Source of the DNA: Pseudomonas tremae | GTDB taxonomy: Bacteria; Pseudomonadota; Gammaproteobacteria; Pseudomonadales; Pseudomonadaceae | Length of the DNA stretch: 57,985 nucleotides | NCBI RefSeq assembly: GCF_001401155.1 | Contig: NZ_LJRO01000133.1 | Coordinates: 1 to 57,985 of the forward strand | Direction of reading: 5' to 3' | Shown: positions 49,093 to 57,985 of the stretch, one piece after another | Layout of the letters: every line of letters starts with the position of its first letter | How positions within the stretch are numbered: position 1 is the first letter of the stretch | The notes under the pieces: generated by a model | What the model was told of the DNA's origin: nothing | The model's database searches: none | What the model saw: the letters and a program-made list of their open reading frames with translations, nothing else | Made by a program: the position numbers and the translations under genes

Positions 49093-50277
49093 TTAAGCCA
49101 GCCGCAGGAACCGTTTCAATTCTGCGCCTTGGGCAATCGCGTCGTGGCGACCCAGCTCAATCAGCTCACTGCAATAACCCGACTCGAACAACAGATAGCT
49201 GAGGACACTGGCGCCGCTGCTCTTGGTCGCCCCCGGGCCGCGCAGAAAAGTGCGCAGTGCAGGCGGCAATTCGCGGCGGTGACGTGCAGCAATTTCGTCC
49301 AGCGGTCGGCTGGGAGAGATCACCAGCACTTCTACCGGCTCCATGCCCGGTTGCCTTATCTGCTCGTCGGGCAGCAGCGCACTGGCCATGTTCAACCGCT
49401 CCAGCAGTTCGATATCGCTTTCGAGGTTGTCGATGAACGTGCTGTTGAGCATGTGCCCGCTGATTTGCGCCAGGCTCGGTTGAATGCCGCTTGGCGGACG
49501 CGGCGCAGGCCTTTCGCTCTTGAGCCCGCGCGGATTGCCGCTGACCCCCACCACCAGCACACGATTTGCCCCCAGGTGCAGCGCCGGGCTGATCGGTGCC
49601 GACTGCCGCACGGCGCCATCCCCGAAGTATTCCTGATCGAGCATCACCGGGGCGAACAGCAGGGGAATGGCAGAACTGGCAAGCAAGTGGTCCACCGTCA
49701 GTTGCGTTGGCCGACCGGTACGCCGATGACGCAGCCAGGGTTCGATAGTGCCGCGACCTTGATAGAACGTGACTGCATGCCCTGACTCGTAGCCGAAGGC
49801 TGTCACCGCCACTGCACGCAGATGATGGGCGTCAATGGCGGCTTCGATCCCGGAAAGGTCCAGCCGCTCGTTGAGCAGATCACGCAAGGGTGAGCTGTTG
49901 AGCAAGGCAACCGGAATATTGCGACCGAACCCCATCAGGCTGCGTCCAAAAAACCGGCTGGCCTGATGAATCACGCCTGACCAGTCACTGCGCAGCACTT
50001 GGTGACTGCGAAATGACTGCCAGAACTCGGTCAACTGGTGAATGGCGATGCGAAAATGCAGCGCGCCGCTGGCCAGCTTCACTGCGTTGATCGCACCTGC
50101 CGACGTGCCGACAATGACCGGGAAAGGATTGGGTGAACCGGCAGGCAGCAGGTCGGCAATGCCAGCAAGCACCCCTACCTGATAGGCGGCACGGGCACCG
50201 CCTCCTGACAGAATGAGCCCGGTCACGGGCTCGACATTGCTTGTCACAGTACTGCTCGAAACGACGGGTTCTGGCAT
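49093..50277 (-). CDS. Patatin-like phospholipase
   Basis: This 394-residue protein starts at ATG 50277, nine bases after a GAGGT ribosome site. The oxyanion-hole motif GGGARAAYQVG lies at 25-35, the nucleophile Ser59 in GTSAG, and the catalytic Asp in FGDGAVR near 218. It lacks a signal peptide, so it probably acts on membrane lipids from inside. It is preceded by the lipid A acyltransferase gene on the same strand, 30 bases upstream. Confidence 0.92.
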   Translation of the reverse strand: MPEPVVSSSTVTSNVEPVTGLILSGGGARAAYQVGVLAGIADLLPAGSPNPFPVIVGTSAGAINAVKLASGALHFRIAIHQLTEFWQSFRSHQVLRSDWSGVIHQASRFFGRSLMGFGRNIPVALLNSSPLRDLLNERLDLSGIEAAIDAHHLRAVAVTAFGYESGHAVTFYQGRGTIEPWLRHRRTGRPTQLTVDHLLASSAIPLLFAPVMLDQEYFGDGAVRQSAPISPALHLGANRVLVVGVSGNPRGLKSERPAPRPPSGIQPSLAQISGHMLNSTFIDNLESDIELLERLNMASALLPDEQIRQPGMEPVEVLVISPSRPLDEIAARHRRELPPALRTFLRGPGATKSSGASVLSYLLFESGYCSELIELGRHDAIAQGAELKRFLRLA

Positions 50278-50307
50278 CTGCAACTGACCTCGGTGATCGA
50301 AGACACT

Positions 50308-51240
50308 TTATCTATGCTTGTTATATAGCTTCGGTTCACCTGCCGGTCGACTTTTGAAACGTCGATGGGCCCACAGATATTGTTCCGGGCATTCGGTAAT
50401 GGCTTTTTCTACCCACTGATTGATGCGCAGACAGTCGACTTCGTCGCTTTCACCCGGAAAATCTTCCAGGGCAGGATGAATGACCAACCGATAACCGCTG
50501 CCATCGGCCAGCCGCTGCTGGGTGAACGGAACTACCCGCGCACGCCCCAAGCGGGCAAATTTGCTGGTGGCGGTCACGGTGGCCGCCTGAATGCCGAACA
50601 GCGGCACGAACACACTTTGTTTGGCGCCATAGTCTTGGTCGGGCGCGTACCAGATGGCACGTCCGGCGCGCAGCAGCTTGAGCATGCCGCGCACATCGTC
50701 GCGTTCGACGGCCAGCGAGTCGAGATTGTGACGCTCGCGGCCACGACGCTGGATGAAATCGAACACCGGGCTTTTGTGTTCACGGTACATGCCGTCGATG
50801 GTGTGCTGCTGGCCCAGTAGCGCGGCGCCGATCTCCAGCGTGGTGAAATGCAGTGCCATCAGGATCACGCCTTCGCCCTGTTGATGAGCCTGCTGCAGGT
50901 GTTCAAGCCCTTCGACCCGAGCCAGCTTCGCCAGTCGCTGCCTGGACCACCACCAGCTCATGGCCATTTCAAAAAAAGCGATGCCCGTGGAGGCGAAGTT
51001 TTCCTTCAGCAGACGCTTGCGCTCGGCAGCGGACAAATGCGGAAAACACAGCTCGAGGTTGCGCGATGCAATATTTTTTCGATCAGTGGCCACCCGATAC
51101 ATGACTGCGCCCAGAGCTCGACCAATGACCAGCAAGACCCGAAAAGGCAACTGGACGATCAGCCACAAAAGCCCCAGCCCCAGCCACAACGGCCAGAAAC
51201 GGGGATGAAGGAAACTGGATTTAAAGCGCGGGCGATCCAT
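50308..51240 (-). CDS. Lipid A biosynthesis acyltransferase (LpxL/HtrB family)
   Basis: This 310-residue inner-membrane protein has an N-terminal hydrophobic anchor at about 15-35 and the acyltransferase motif HxxxxE at His131/Glu136 (ALHFTTLE), followed by MYREHKSP and PDQDYG. It adds a secondary lauroyl-type chain to Kdo2-lipid IVA. The divergent minC neighbour is typical of pseudomonads. Exact chain specificity cannot be read. Confidence 0.93.
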   Translation of the reverse strand: MDRPRFKSSFLHPRFWPLWLGLGLLWLIVQLPFRVLLVIGRALGAVMYRVATDRKNIASRNLELCFPHLSAAERKRLLKENFASTGIAFFEMAMSWWWSRQRLAKLARVEGLEHLQQAHQQGEGVILMALHFTTLEIGAALLGQQHTIDGMYREHKSPVFDFIQRRGRERHNLDSLAVERDDVRGMLKLLRAGRAIWYAPDQDYGAKQSVFVPLFGIQAATVTATSKFARLGRARVVPFTQQRLADGSGYRLVIHPALEDFPGESDEVDCLRINQWVEKAITECPEQYLWAHRRFKSRPAGEPKLYNKHR

Positions 51241-51291
51241 TTGGGCTTCCGTCAGAACAAAGGCCGCGCATTCTACAACGGTTCGACCCGC

Positions 51292-51320
51292 TTGCGGCTC
51301 GCGGGCGTTCTCGCTATAAG
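51292..51320 (+). promoter_or_regulatory. Promoter of minC
   Basis: TTGCGG (51292-51297) and TATAAG (51315-51320) are 17 bases apart, about 40 bases before the minC ATG, in the divergent region with the lipid A acyltransferase gene. Confidence 0.6.
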
Positions 51321-51360
51321 TCTCGGCACTTTTAGCGACAAGCTGTTGTGTATATCAACC

Positions 51361-52101
51361 ATGAGCCAGATTGAATCGCAAAACCCGGAACCCGTATTTC
51401 AACTCAAGGGCAGCATGCTCGCCATCACTGTGATGGAGCTGACCCGAGCCAACCTCGAAGCGCTCGACAGGCAACTGGCGGCGAAAGTGGCGCAGGCTCC
51501 CAACTTCTTCAGCAACACGCCGTTGATCCTGGCTCTGGACAAACTGGCGCCCCACGAAGGCGCGGTGGACCTGCCGGGGCTGATGCGCATCTGTCGTCAG
51601 CACGGCCTGCGCACCCTGGCCATCCGGGCCAATCGCATTGAAGACATCGCTGCAGCCATCGCCGTCGATATCCCGGTGCTTCCGCCATCCGGTGCTCGTG
51701 AACGCGTACTGGACCCGGTCGAAGCCGAGGCGCCAAAGAAGGTTCCGGAAAAACCGCCCGAGCCCGTTATCAAGCCGACCCGTGTGATTACGTCGCCAGT
51801 CCGCGGCGGCCAGCAGATCTACGCCCAGGGCGGCGATCTGGTCGTGGTCGCGCCTGTCAGTCCCGGCGCGGAACTTCTGGCCGATGGAAACATCCATGTG
51901 TACGGCCCGATGCGCGGCAGAGCACTGGCAGGTATCAAGGGTGACACTCGGGCAAGGATCTTCTGTCAGCAACTCAGCGCCGAGCTGATTTCGATTGCCG
52001 GGCAATACAAGGTCTCCGAAGACTTGCGCAGAGACCCTTTGTGGGGCTCGCCGGTCCAGATAAGCCTTTCCGGTGATGTGTTGAACATCATTCGTCTTTA
52101 A
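51361..52101 (+). CDS. minC: Septum site-determining protein MinC
   Basis: This 246-residue FtsZ inhibitor has an N-terminal FtsZ-binding domain (about 10-105), a Pro-rich linker ([13 protein letters not shown]), and a C-terminal beta-helix domain (about 135-235) with [16 protein letters not shown] and [16 protein letters not shown], which binds MinD. The start ATG 51361 ([11 protein letters not shown]) agrees with the promoter. A 231-base gap separates it from minD. Confidence 0.96.
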   Translation: MSQIESQNPEPVFQLKGSMLAITVMELTRANLEALDRQLAAKVAQAPNFFSNTPLILALDKLAPHEGAVDLPGLMRICRQHGLRTLAIRANRIEDIAAAIAVDIPVLPPSGARERVLDPVEAEAPKKVPEKPPEPVIKPTRVITSPVRGGQQIYAQGGDLVVVAPVSPGAELLADGNIHVYGPMRGRALAGIKGDTRARIFCQQLSAELISIAGQYKVSEDLRRDPLWGSPVQISLSGDVLNIIRL

Positions 52102-52170
52102 CGGATACTGCCGCAATTTTCAAAGTATCTCTGATTCGCCGCGAAAAGGTCGCAAAGGCTGTAGGAAATC

Positions 52171-52191
52171 CTGAAAGGCGTCGCTTTTCAG
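52171..52191. repeat. Palindrome in the minC-minD gap
   Basis: A 21-base near-perfect palindrome (arms CTGAAA and TTTCAG, one G-T wobble) lies midway in the 231-base gap. It may be an operator or a processing hairpin. No gene is seen in the rest of the gap. Confidence 0.45.
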
Positions 52192-52332
52192 TCGGCATAT
52201 GAGTTGAAAGTAATAGCCCGGTGCTAGCTTTCCAGGATCATGCCATTTGATTTCCAGAACTCTTCGACCCCTGCTGCGTCACGAGATGCTCTTCAGGGAC
52301 TCAACGTCCTTTTCATCTAGGGGTGATTCACC

Positions 52333-53145
52333 TTGGCCAAGATTCTAGTTGTTACATCCGGCAAGGGTGGTGTGGGCAAGACCACTACCAGCGCCGCCAT
52401 CGGTACAGGCCTCGCATTGCGCGGCCACAAGACTGTCATCGTCGACTTCGACGTCGGCCTGCGTAATCTCGACCTGATCATGGGCTGCGAGCGTCGCGTC
52501 GTTTATGACTTCGTCAACGTGGTCACAGGCGAAGCCAACCTGCAACAAGCGCTCATCAAGGACAAGAAGATCGAAAACCTGTTCGTGCTGGCCGCCAGCC
52601 AGACACGTGACAAGGATGCACTGACCAAGGAGGGCGTTGAAAAAGTCCTCATGGAACTGAAAAAGACCTTTGAATACATCGTCTGCGATTCGCCAGCAGG
52701 TATCGAAACCGGTGCTCATCTGGCGATGTACTTCGCCGACGAAGCCATCGTCGTGACCAACCCTGAAGTCTCCTCGGTACGTGACTCTGACCGCATGCTC
52801 GGCCTGCTGGCCAGCAAATCGCGTCGCGCAGAGCTCGGTGAAGACCCGATCAAGGAACACTTGCTGCTGACCCGCTACAACCCCGAGCGCGTCAGCAAGG
52901 GCGAAATGCTTGGCGTGGAAGACGTGAAGGAAATTCTCGCCGTCACCCTGCTGGGCGTGATCCCGGAATCCCAGGCTGTACTCAAGGCATCCAACTCCGG
53001 CGTGCCGGTCATTCTGGATGACCAGAGCGACGCCGGTCAGGCGTACAGCGATGCAGTCGACCGCTTGCTGGGCAAAACACTTGAGCACCGTTTTCTGGAT
53101 GTGCATAAGAAAGGATTCTTTGAACGTCTGTTCGGGGGTAACTGA
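52333..53145 (+). CDS. minD: Septum site-determining ATPase MinD
   Basis: This 270-residue ATPase starts at TTG 52333, nine bases after AGGGGTG. The deviant Walker A KGGVGKTT lies at residues 11-18, with [14 protein letters not shown] following. The C-terminal amphipathic helix [11 protein letters not shown] targets the membrane. It recruits MinC and oscillates with MinE. Confidence 0.97.
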   Translation: MAKILVVTSGKGGVGKTTTSAAIGTGLALRGHKTVIVDFDVGLRNLDLIMGCERRVVYDFVNVVTGEANLQQALIKDKKIENLFVLAASQTRDKDALTKEGVEKVLMELKKTFEYIVCDSPAGIETGAHLAMYFADEAIVVTNPEVSSVRDSDRMLGLLASKSRRAELGEDPIKEHLLLTRYNPERVSKGEMLGVEDVKEILAVTLLGVIPESQAVLKASNSGVPVILDDQSDAGQAYSDAVDRLLGKTLEHRFLDVHKKGFFERLFGGN

Positions 53146-53399
53146 TGAATATTTTTGACTTCTTTCGTGACCGCAAAAAAGAAAGCACGGCCTCGGTAGC
53201 GAAAGAGCGTCTGCAGATCATCGTTGCGCACGAACGTGGCCAGCGAACGACCCCTGACTACCTTCCTGCCCTGCAGAAAGAGCTGGTGGAAGTGATCCGC
53301 AAATACGTCAATATCGAGTCCGATCAGGTTCAGGTCGCTCTGGAAAGCCAGGGCAGCTGCTCAATTCTGGAACTCAATATCACCCTGCCAGATCGCTGA
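53145..53399 (+). CDS. minE: Cell division topological specificity factor MinE
   Basis: This 84-residue protein opens with [14 protein letters not shown], the membrane-binding helix, followed by the MinD-contact segment and the dimer domain. Its ATG shares a base with the minD stop, so the two are coupled. Confidence 0.97.
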   Translation: MNIFDFFRDRKKESTASVAKERLQIIVAHERGQRTTPDYLPALQKELVEVIRKYVNIESDQVQVALESQGSCSILELNITLPDR

Positions 53400-53489
53400 T
53401 CAGGCAGTCGTCCACGGCGGCATCGGCGCACTTCTCAAGAAGCTGCGCCTTTGCCGCTGTCGGCGTTTCTAGCGTTTCGAGGCCGTTGC

Positions 53490-54125
53490 ATGCCGCTGTC
53501 CAACATCCGCATCATTTATCAGGACGCTGCCGTTCTGGTGATTGACAAGCCTACCTTGCTGCTTTCCGTCCCCGGCCGCGCCGATGACAACAAGGATTGC
53601 CTGATTACCCGCCTGCAGGAAAACGGTTACCCCGAAGCCCGCATCGTTCATCGTCTGGATTGGGAAACGTCCGGCATCATTCTGCTGGCTCGCGATCCCG
53701 ATACGCATCGCGAATTGTCGCGGCAGTTTCACGATCGTGAAACCGAAAAAGCCTACACCGCGCTGTGCTGGGGCCAGCCGTCGCTGGACAGCGGCAGCAT
53801 CGACCTGCCCTTGCGCTACGATCCGCCGACCAAGCCGCGCCATGTCGTGGATCACGAGGCTGGCAAGCACGCGCTAACGTACTGGAAAGTTCTCGAACGG
53901 CATGCCAGCCATTGCCGGGTCGAACTCACGCCTGTCACCGGCCGCTCTCACCAGTTGCGCGTGCACATGCTGTCCATCGGGCATCCGCTGCTGGGCGATG
54001 GCCTTTACGCCCATTCCGAGGCGCTGGCGGCGTACCCGCGCCTGTGCCTGCACGCCAGCATGCTGAGTTTCACGCATCCCGGCAGCGGCGAACGAATGAC
54101 CTTCGAGTGCCCTGTACCTTTCTGA
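53490..54125 (+). CDS. RluA family pseudouridine synthase
   Basis: This 211-residue enzyme starts at ATG 53490, seven bases after GAGG. It has no S4 domain. The catalytic Asp57 is in VHRLDWETSGI, followed by PVTGRSHQLRVHM near 155. By size and position after minE it resembles RluA-type enzymes acting on 23S rRNA and tRNA, but the target is not proven. It ends 90 bases downstream of minE by its start and could be on the same transcript. Confidence 0.92.
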   Translation: MPLSNIRIIYQDAAVLVIDKPTLLLSVPGRADDNKDCLITRLQENGYPEARIVHRLDWETSGIILLARDPDTHRELSRQFHDRETEKAYTALCWGQPSLDSGSIDLPLRYDPPTKPRHVVDHEAGKHALTYWKVLERHASHCRVELTPVTGRSHQLRVHMLSIGHPLLGDGLYAHSEALAAYPRLCLHASMLSFTHPGSGERMTFECPVPF

Positions 54126-54230
54126 CCTGCATCACACAGCGGTTCTGAGCCATGACTATAGTGTCCACGCCTCGCGTGGTCATGCCGTTCGTGACGCTTT
54201 GCGTCACACAGCAGTTCCGTGATGTCAGGT
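54123..54230. repeat. REP-like double hairpin between the pseudouridine synthase and apeB
   Basis: Two hairpins, CCACGC-CTC-GCGTGG (54165-54179) and GTGACGC-TTT-GCGTCAC (54191-54207), are joined by an ATGCCGTTC spacer, the layout of P. syringae REP elements. A direct repeat TCACACAGC-GTTC brackets them, and ACCTG/CAGGT arms lie at the outer ends. Confidence 0.6.
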
Positions 54231-54297
54231 GAGTGCAACCCAAGGCAACGTTTGAGCCAATGCGGTAAACTCGCGCCATTGCTGTCTGGAGCTATTT

Positions 54298-55587
54298 ATG
54301 CGCGACGAGTTGAACAAAGGCCTCATCGATTTTCTCAAGGCCTCGCCTACCCCCTTTCACGCCACCGCCACCCTTGTGCAACACTTTGAGGCTGCGGGTT
54401 TTCAACGTTTGGACGAACGTGACACCTGGGGCATCGAAACCGGTGGCCGGTACTACGTCACACGCAATGATTCTTCCATTGTCGCGTTCAGAATGGGCCG
54501 CCAGTCGCCGCTTACCGGCGGCATCCGCATGGTCGGCGCGCACACTGACAGCCCATGCCTGCGGGTCAAGCCGCAACCGGAACTGCAACGTCAGGGCTTC
54601 TGGCAATTGGGTGTCGAAGTCTACGGCGGTGCGCTGCTGGCCCCTTGGTTCGACCGCGACCTGTCGCTGGCCGGCCGGGTCACCTTCCGCCGTGACGGCA
54701 AGGTCGAAAGCCAGCTCATCGACTTCAGACTGCCGATCGCTGTCATCCCCAACCTGGCTATTCACCTGAACCGCACAGCCAATGAAGGCTGGGCGATCAA
54801 CGCGCAAAACGAGCTGCCGCCGATTCTGGCGCAAGTCGCCGGTGACGAGCGCGCAGACTTCCGCGCGCTACTGACTGATCAGTTGGCACGCGAACATGGC
54901 CTGAACGCCGATGTAGTGCTTGATTACGAGCTGAGTTTCTACGACACCCAGAGCGCAGCAGTCGTTGGCCTCAATGGTGACTTCCTGGCGGGCGCACGTC
55001 TGGACAACCTACTATCATGCTTCGCAGGCATGCAGGCGCTGCTCAACACCAGCAGTGATGAAACCGCCCTGCTGGTGTGTACCGATCACGAGGAAGTGGG
55101 CTCATCCTCGACGTGCGGCGCAGACGGCGCGATGCTGGAACAGATCGTCCAGCGCCTGCTGCCAAGCAGCGAAGACTATGTACGCACCATTCAGAAATCG
55201 CTGATGATTTCCGCCGACAACGCTCATGGCATACACCCCAACTACGCCGAGAAGCATGATGCCAATCACGGGCCCAAGCTCAACGCCGGGCCAGTCATCA
55301 AGGTCAACAGCAATCAGCGCTACGCCACCAACAGCGAAACCGCAGGTTTCTTCCGCCATCTGTGCATGGCTGAAGAAGTGCCCGTGCAAAGCTTCGTGGT
55401 GCGCAGCGACATGGCCTGTGGCTCCACCATCGGGCCGATCACCGCCAGCCACCTGGGCATACGTACGGTCGACATCGGCTTACCGACATTCGCCATGCAC
55501 TCGATTCGGGAGCTTGCCGGCAGCCACGATCTGGCGCATCTGGTCAAGGTATTGGGCGCGTTCTATGCCAGCCATGAGCTGCCGTAG
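54298..55587 (+). CDS. apeB: M18 family aminopeptidase
   Basis: This 429-residue metallopeptidase has the metal ligands His82 and Asp84 ([11 protein letters not shown]), Asp near 234 ([10 protein letters not shown]), Glu near 264 ([11 protein letters not shown]), and a final His in [10 protein letters not shown] near 402. It removes N-terminal amino acids, preferring acidic ones in characterised relatives. It is soluble, without a signal peptide, and its length is usual for the family. Confidence 0.95.
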   Translation: MRDELNKGLIDFLKASPTPFHATATLVQHFEAAGFQRLDERDTWGIETGGRYYVTRNDSSIVAFRMGRQSPLTGGIRMVGAHTDSPCLRVKPQPELQRQGFWQLGVEVYGGALLAPWFDRDLSLAGRVTFRRDGKVESQLIDFRLPIAVIPNLAIHLNRTANEGWAINAQNELPPILAQVAGDERADFRALLTDQLAREHGLNADVVLDYELSFYDTQSAAVVGLNGDFLAGARLDNLLSCFAGMQALLNTSSDETALLVCTDHEEVGSSSTCGADGAMLEQIVQRLLPSSEDYVRTIQKSLMISADNAHGIHPNYAEKHDANHGPKLNAGPVIKVNSNQRYATNSETAGFFRHLCMAEEVPVQSFVVRSDMACGSTIGPITASHLGIRTVDIGLPTFAMHSIRELAGSHDLAHLVKVLGAFYASHELP

Positions 55588-55613
55588 CAGTCACCAAGGA
55601 CACAAACTGTATC

Positions 55614-55635
55614 GCGGGGCAGCCTGCTGTCCCGC
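55614..55635. repeat. Hairpin downstream of apeB
   Basis: GCGGGGCAG pairs with CTGTCCCGC (one G-T) around CCTG, 27 bases after the apeB stop. No T-run follows, so it is a weak terminator candidate at best. Confidence 0.5.
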
Positions 55636-55727
55636 ACCTCAGCCGCTGCCGCTCGATAGATGCCTGGTCAGAATAAAATTCAATGTTCGCTGAGAATGAA
55701 AGAAATAAGTACAGCATGGGTGTTTCG

Positions 55728-55747
55728 AAAAAGGGACTTCATGTCCC
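55728..55747 (-). terminator. Terminator of the ice nucleation gene
   Basis: On the minus strand GGGAC-ATGAA-GTCCC is followed by five T, 66 bases beyond the ice gene stop. A second hairpin CATTGAC/GTCAATG (55753-55773) precedes it. Confidence 0.75.
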
Positions 55748-55813
55748 GCAATCCATTGACGTACCCTGTCAATGCTTGACACCGGCGTTTTCGAATAAAC
55801 CGGTGGACGTGGT

Positions 55814-57985
55814 TCAGGCATCATCGTCTTCGGGTTTACTGACGATATCGTCATCTTCGTTCACGTAATACGGCATGTCGGCCTCAACGCCTTTCTCTCC
55901 TGTTTTGGCAACCAGTTGCCTGTATTTTTTGCCATCCCAGAGCCGGAAAATAAGCGTGGAGTCCTCGCCACCCGAGAGCGTTGAGCCCTCGCTGCCAATA
56001 AGCTTGCTGCGAGCGCCCGCGACCAGAACGCTGTTCTTTCCGGCGGTCAACTTGCATTGGTCTCCAGCCATCAACGTACAGTCATTCCCGCCTGTAAGTT
56101 TGCTTCGATCACCCGCAGTCAGGTAACTGTTGTTTCCGGCCAGCAACTTGCTGCGATCACCGGCTGTCTGATTGCTGTCTGCGCCGGCGATCAGCCTGCT
56201 TCGATCACCTGCCAATTGCACGCTGAACGCACCGGCAATAAGCGTGCTGCGAAACCCCGCTGTCTGCGAACTGCCCTTGCCGGCAATAAGCATGCTTTTA
56301 TGCCCGGCAACTTGAATACTCTCATGGCCCGCAATCAACGAACTGCCATAACTTGCAATCTGGTTACTGCCGTAGCCCGCAGTCAATGTACTGCGCATAC
56401 CAGAGGTAAGACTGCTGCCGTAACCCGCAATCAGCACACTGCGCAGCCCGGCTATCAGCGTACTGCCATAACCTGCGGTCAACAGACTTCTGATCCCACT
56501 GGTCAGCGTACTGCCATACCCGGCTATCAACGAGCTGTCTTCCCCGGCCGTTGCGGTACTGCCATAGCCCGCAGTCAATGAACTACCACGCTCTGCGGTT
56601 TGCGTACTGCCGTAGCCAGCCGTGAGGGTACTTTCATAGCCTGCTGTCTGCGTGCTGCCATAGCCTGCAATCAGGGAACTGGAAAAGCCAGCGGTGGAAG
56701 TACTCCCGTAGCCGGTAGTAAGCGAGCTGTTTTCCTGTGCCGTCTGCGTGCTGCCGTAACCGGCAGTCAGCGTACTCTCGTAGCCTGCGGTCTGAGTACT
56801 GCCGTAACCCGCAATCAACGAGCTGGAATAACCGGCGGTGGAGGTACTTCCATAGCCGGTAACGAGATCACTGTGCTCCTGTGCCGTCTGCGTGCTGCCA
56901 TAGCCAGAGGTTAGCGTGCTCTCGTAGCCCGCGGTCTGAGTACTGCCGTAACCCGCAATCAACGAGCTGGAATAACCGGCGGTGGAGGTGCTTCCATAGC
57001 CCGTGGTGAGCGAGCTGCTTTCCTGTGCGGTTTGCGTACTGCCGTAACCGGCAGTCAATGTGCTCTCGTATCCTGCAGTTTGCGTGCTGCCATATCCGGC
57101 AATCAAAGAACTGGAATAGCCGGCGGTGGAGGTACTTCCATAGCCAGTGACAAGGTCACTGCGCTCCTGAGCTGTTTGCGTACTGCCGTAGCCTGCAGTC
57201 AGGATACTTTTGAAGCCCGCCGTCTGAGTGCTGCCGTACCCGGCTATCAGCGAACTGTTCGATCCCGCAGTTGAAGTGCTGCCGTAGCCTGCGACCAGAT
57301 CACTGCGTTCCCGAGCGGTCTGAGTACTGCCGTAACCGGCGGTCAGCATACTTCTGTAACTGGCTGTCTGAGTACTGCCATAACCCGCAATCAGTGAACT
57401 GCCAGAGCCTGCCGTACCCGTACTCCCGTAACCCGCTATCAGGTCGCTACCGTCTCTGGCCGTCTGAGTACTTCCATAACCCGCCGTCAGGATGCTCTTG
57501 TGACCTGCTGTCTGCGTGCTGCCGTAACCCGCCACGATGAAGCTTTCATGCCCCGCAGTGCCTGTACTCCCATAACCTGAAGTCAGGTTACTGTCGGCCC
57601 CGGCTGTTTGTGTACTGCCGTAGCCCGCTGTCAGAATGCTACCTTCCCGAGCAGTCTGGGTACTGCCGTAACCTGCTGTGAGCGAGCTGTCACTGCCAGA
57701 GGTCTGGGTACTGCCATAACCGGCGATCAGAGAACTGTCGGCTCCTGCTGTTCCAGTGCTGCCATAACCCGCCATCAGGTTACTGCCCTCCTGCGCGGTC
57801 TGTGTACTGCCATAACCTGCTGTCATTGCACTGTCTGCGCCCGAGGTCTGCGTGCTGCCGTAGCCTGCTATCAACGAGCTATCGGAGCCAGCCGTCCCGG
57901 TGCTGCCATACCCGGCCGTCAGGTTGCTGCCCTGCTGGGCGGTCTGGGTACTGCCGTAGCCTGCCGTGAGCGAGCTGTCACTGCC
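55814..57985 (-). CDS. Ice nucleation protein, C-terminal part
   Basis: The frame is open to the window edge, so the 5' part (N-terminal membrane-targeting domain and earlier coils) is missing; about 723 residues are present. They form 42 complete 16-residue coils built on AGYGSTQTAGxxSxLT plus a partial one, then a 44-residue cap (FRLWDGKKYRQLVAKTGEKG to KPEDDDA). Each TxT coil adds one rung to a beta-solenoid that orders water into ice. The first 31 coils keep TxT; the last 11 lose it and carry Arg or Lys at position 12, the type called R-coils, which drive assembly. The apparent ATG-like start at 57874 is only an internal TTG codon. It is displayed on the outer membrane of ice-active P. 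syringae; the ina allele letter cannot be assigned. Confidence 0.95.
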   Translation of the reverse strand, partial: GSDSSLTAGYGSTQTAQQGSNLTAGYGSTGTAGSDSSLIAGYGSTQTSGADSAMTAGYGSTQTAQEGSNLMAGYGSTGTAGADSSLIAGYGSTQTSGSDSSLTAGYGSTQTAREGSILTAGYGSTQTAGADSNLTSGYGSTGTAGHESFIVAGYGSTQTAGHKSILTAGYGSTQTARDGSDLIAGYGSTGTAGSGSSLIAGYGSTQTASYRSMLTAGYGSTQTARERSDLVAGYGSTSTAGSNSSLIAGYGSTQTAGFKSILTAGYGSTQTAQERSDLVTGYGSTSTAGYSSSLIAGYGSTQTAGYESTLTAGYGSTQTAQESSSLTTGYGSTSTAGYSSSLIAGYGSTQTAGYESTLTSGYGSTQTAQEHSDLVTGYGSTSTAGYSSSLIAGYGSTQTAGYESTLTAGYGSTQTAQENSSLTTGYGSTSTAGFSSSLIAGYGSTQTAGYESTLTAGYGSTQTAERGSSLTAGYGSTATAGEDSSLIAGYGSTLTSGIRSLLTAGYGSTLIAGLRSVLIAGYGSSLTSGMRSTLTAGYGSNQIASYGSSLIAGHESIQVAGHKSMLIAGKGSSQTAGFRSTLIAGAFSVQLAGDRSRLIAGADSNQTAGDRSKLLAGNNSYLTAGDRSKLTGGNDCTLMAGDQCKLTAGKNSVLVAGARSKLIGSEGSTLSGGEDSTLIFRLWDGKKYRQLVAKTGEKGVEADMPYYVNEDDDIVSKPEDDDA
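55949..57985. repeat. 48-bp tandem repeat array of the ice nucleation gene
   Basis: The 42 coils correspond to 48-bp units in strict register from 55949 to 57964, with a partial 21-bp unit up to 57985. A 144-bp superperiod (three coils) is seen, clearest at 56573-57148 where the same three coil types recur four times (GYESTLT; AQExSxL; STSTAGYSSSLI). Similarity at DNA level is highest in that block and decays toward both ends. Confidence 0.92.

Noticed and set aside
55814..57874. Ice gene starting at 57874 as a 686-residue protein
   Set aside because: The codon at 57874 is a TTG inside a coil, and the same coil pattern continues to the window edge, so the gene is truncated by the window.
55949..57985. 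Possible CRISPR-like tandem array
   Set aside because: The 48-bp units have no unique spacers and are in one continuous frame; they encode ice nucleation coils.

Overview
The window comes from a Pseudomonas of the P. syringae group. This rests on a C-terminal ice nucleation protein gene at the right edge, on REP-type repeats whose two-hairpin form I recognise from P. syringae (292-341 and 54123-54230), and on proteins and gene order that read as Pseudomonas throughout. Almost all of it is core chromosome. I see no prophage, insertion sequence, CRISPR array or integron.

Left part (1-15000): the 3' end of ilvA, a REP pair, a DUF2242 lipoprotein, and a tRNA-Val/Asp/Asp operon with a clear promoter and terminator. 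A long leftward block follows: usg, fimV, truA, trpF, accD, folC, a SPOR-domain protein gene, cvpA, purF, metZ and an SDR gene. This is the classical fimV-to-metZ neighbourhood, covering type IV pilus/polarity, tRNA modification, tryptophan, fatty acid, folate and purine synthesis, and methionine synthesis. The asd gene that normally precedes usg is not present.

Middle (15000-42300): DUF1285 and DUF4823 genes, a TetR regulator and a LysE exporter. A plus-strand intergenic transcript before tatD has the position, length and terminator of the RpoS-linked sRNA RgsA. A large leftward fatty acid/cell envelope cluster follows (yceD-rpmF-plsX-fabD-fabG-acpP-fabF-pabC-mltG-tmk-holB-pilZ-tatD). The maf gene and the sppA-HAD-rluC operon come next. 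The rne gene has a very long structured leader and a disordered scaffold tail. After it come murB, kdsB, a Trm112-like gene, lpxK, exbD, exbB and comEC.

Right part (42300-57985): an ABC-2 exporter, a GST, fadE, a frameshifted PA2817-family gene, a pirin, a patatin-like phospholipase, a lauroyl-type lipid A acyltransferase, minCDE, an RluA-type pseudouridine synthase and an M18 aminopeptidase. The window ends inside the leftward ice nucleation gene: 42 complete 16-residue coils plus the C-terminal cap are visible, and the 5' end lies outside.

The most notable items are the architecture of the ice nucleation array, the putative RgsA locus, the rne leader with its strong promoter, the broken PA2817-family gene, and two promoters that predict nearly leaderless mRNAs (yceD and rluC).
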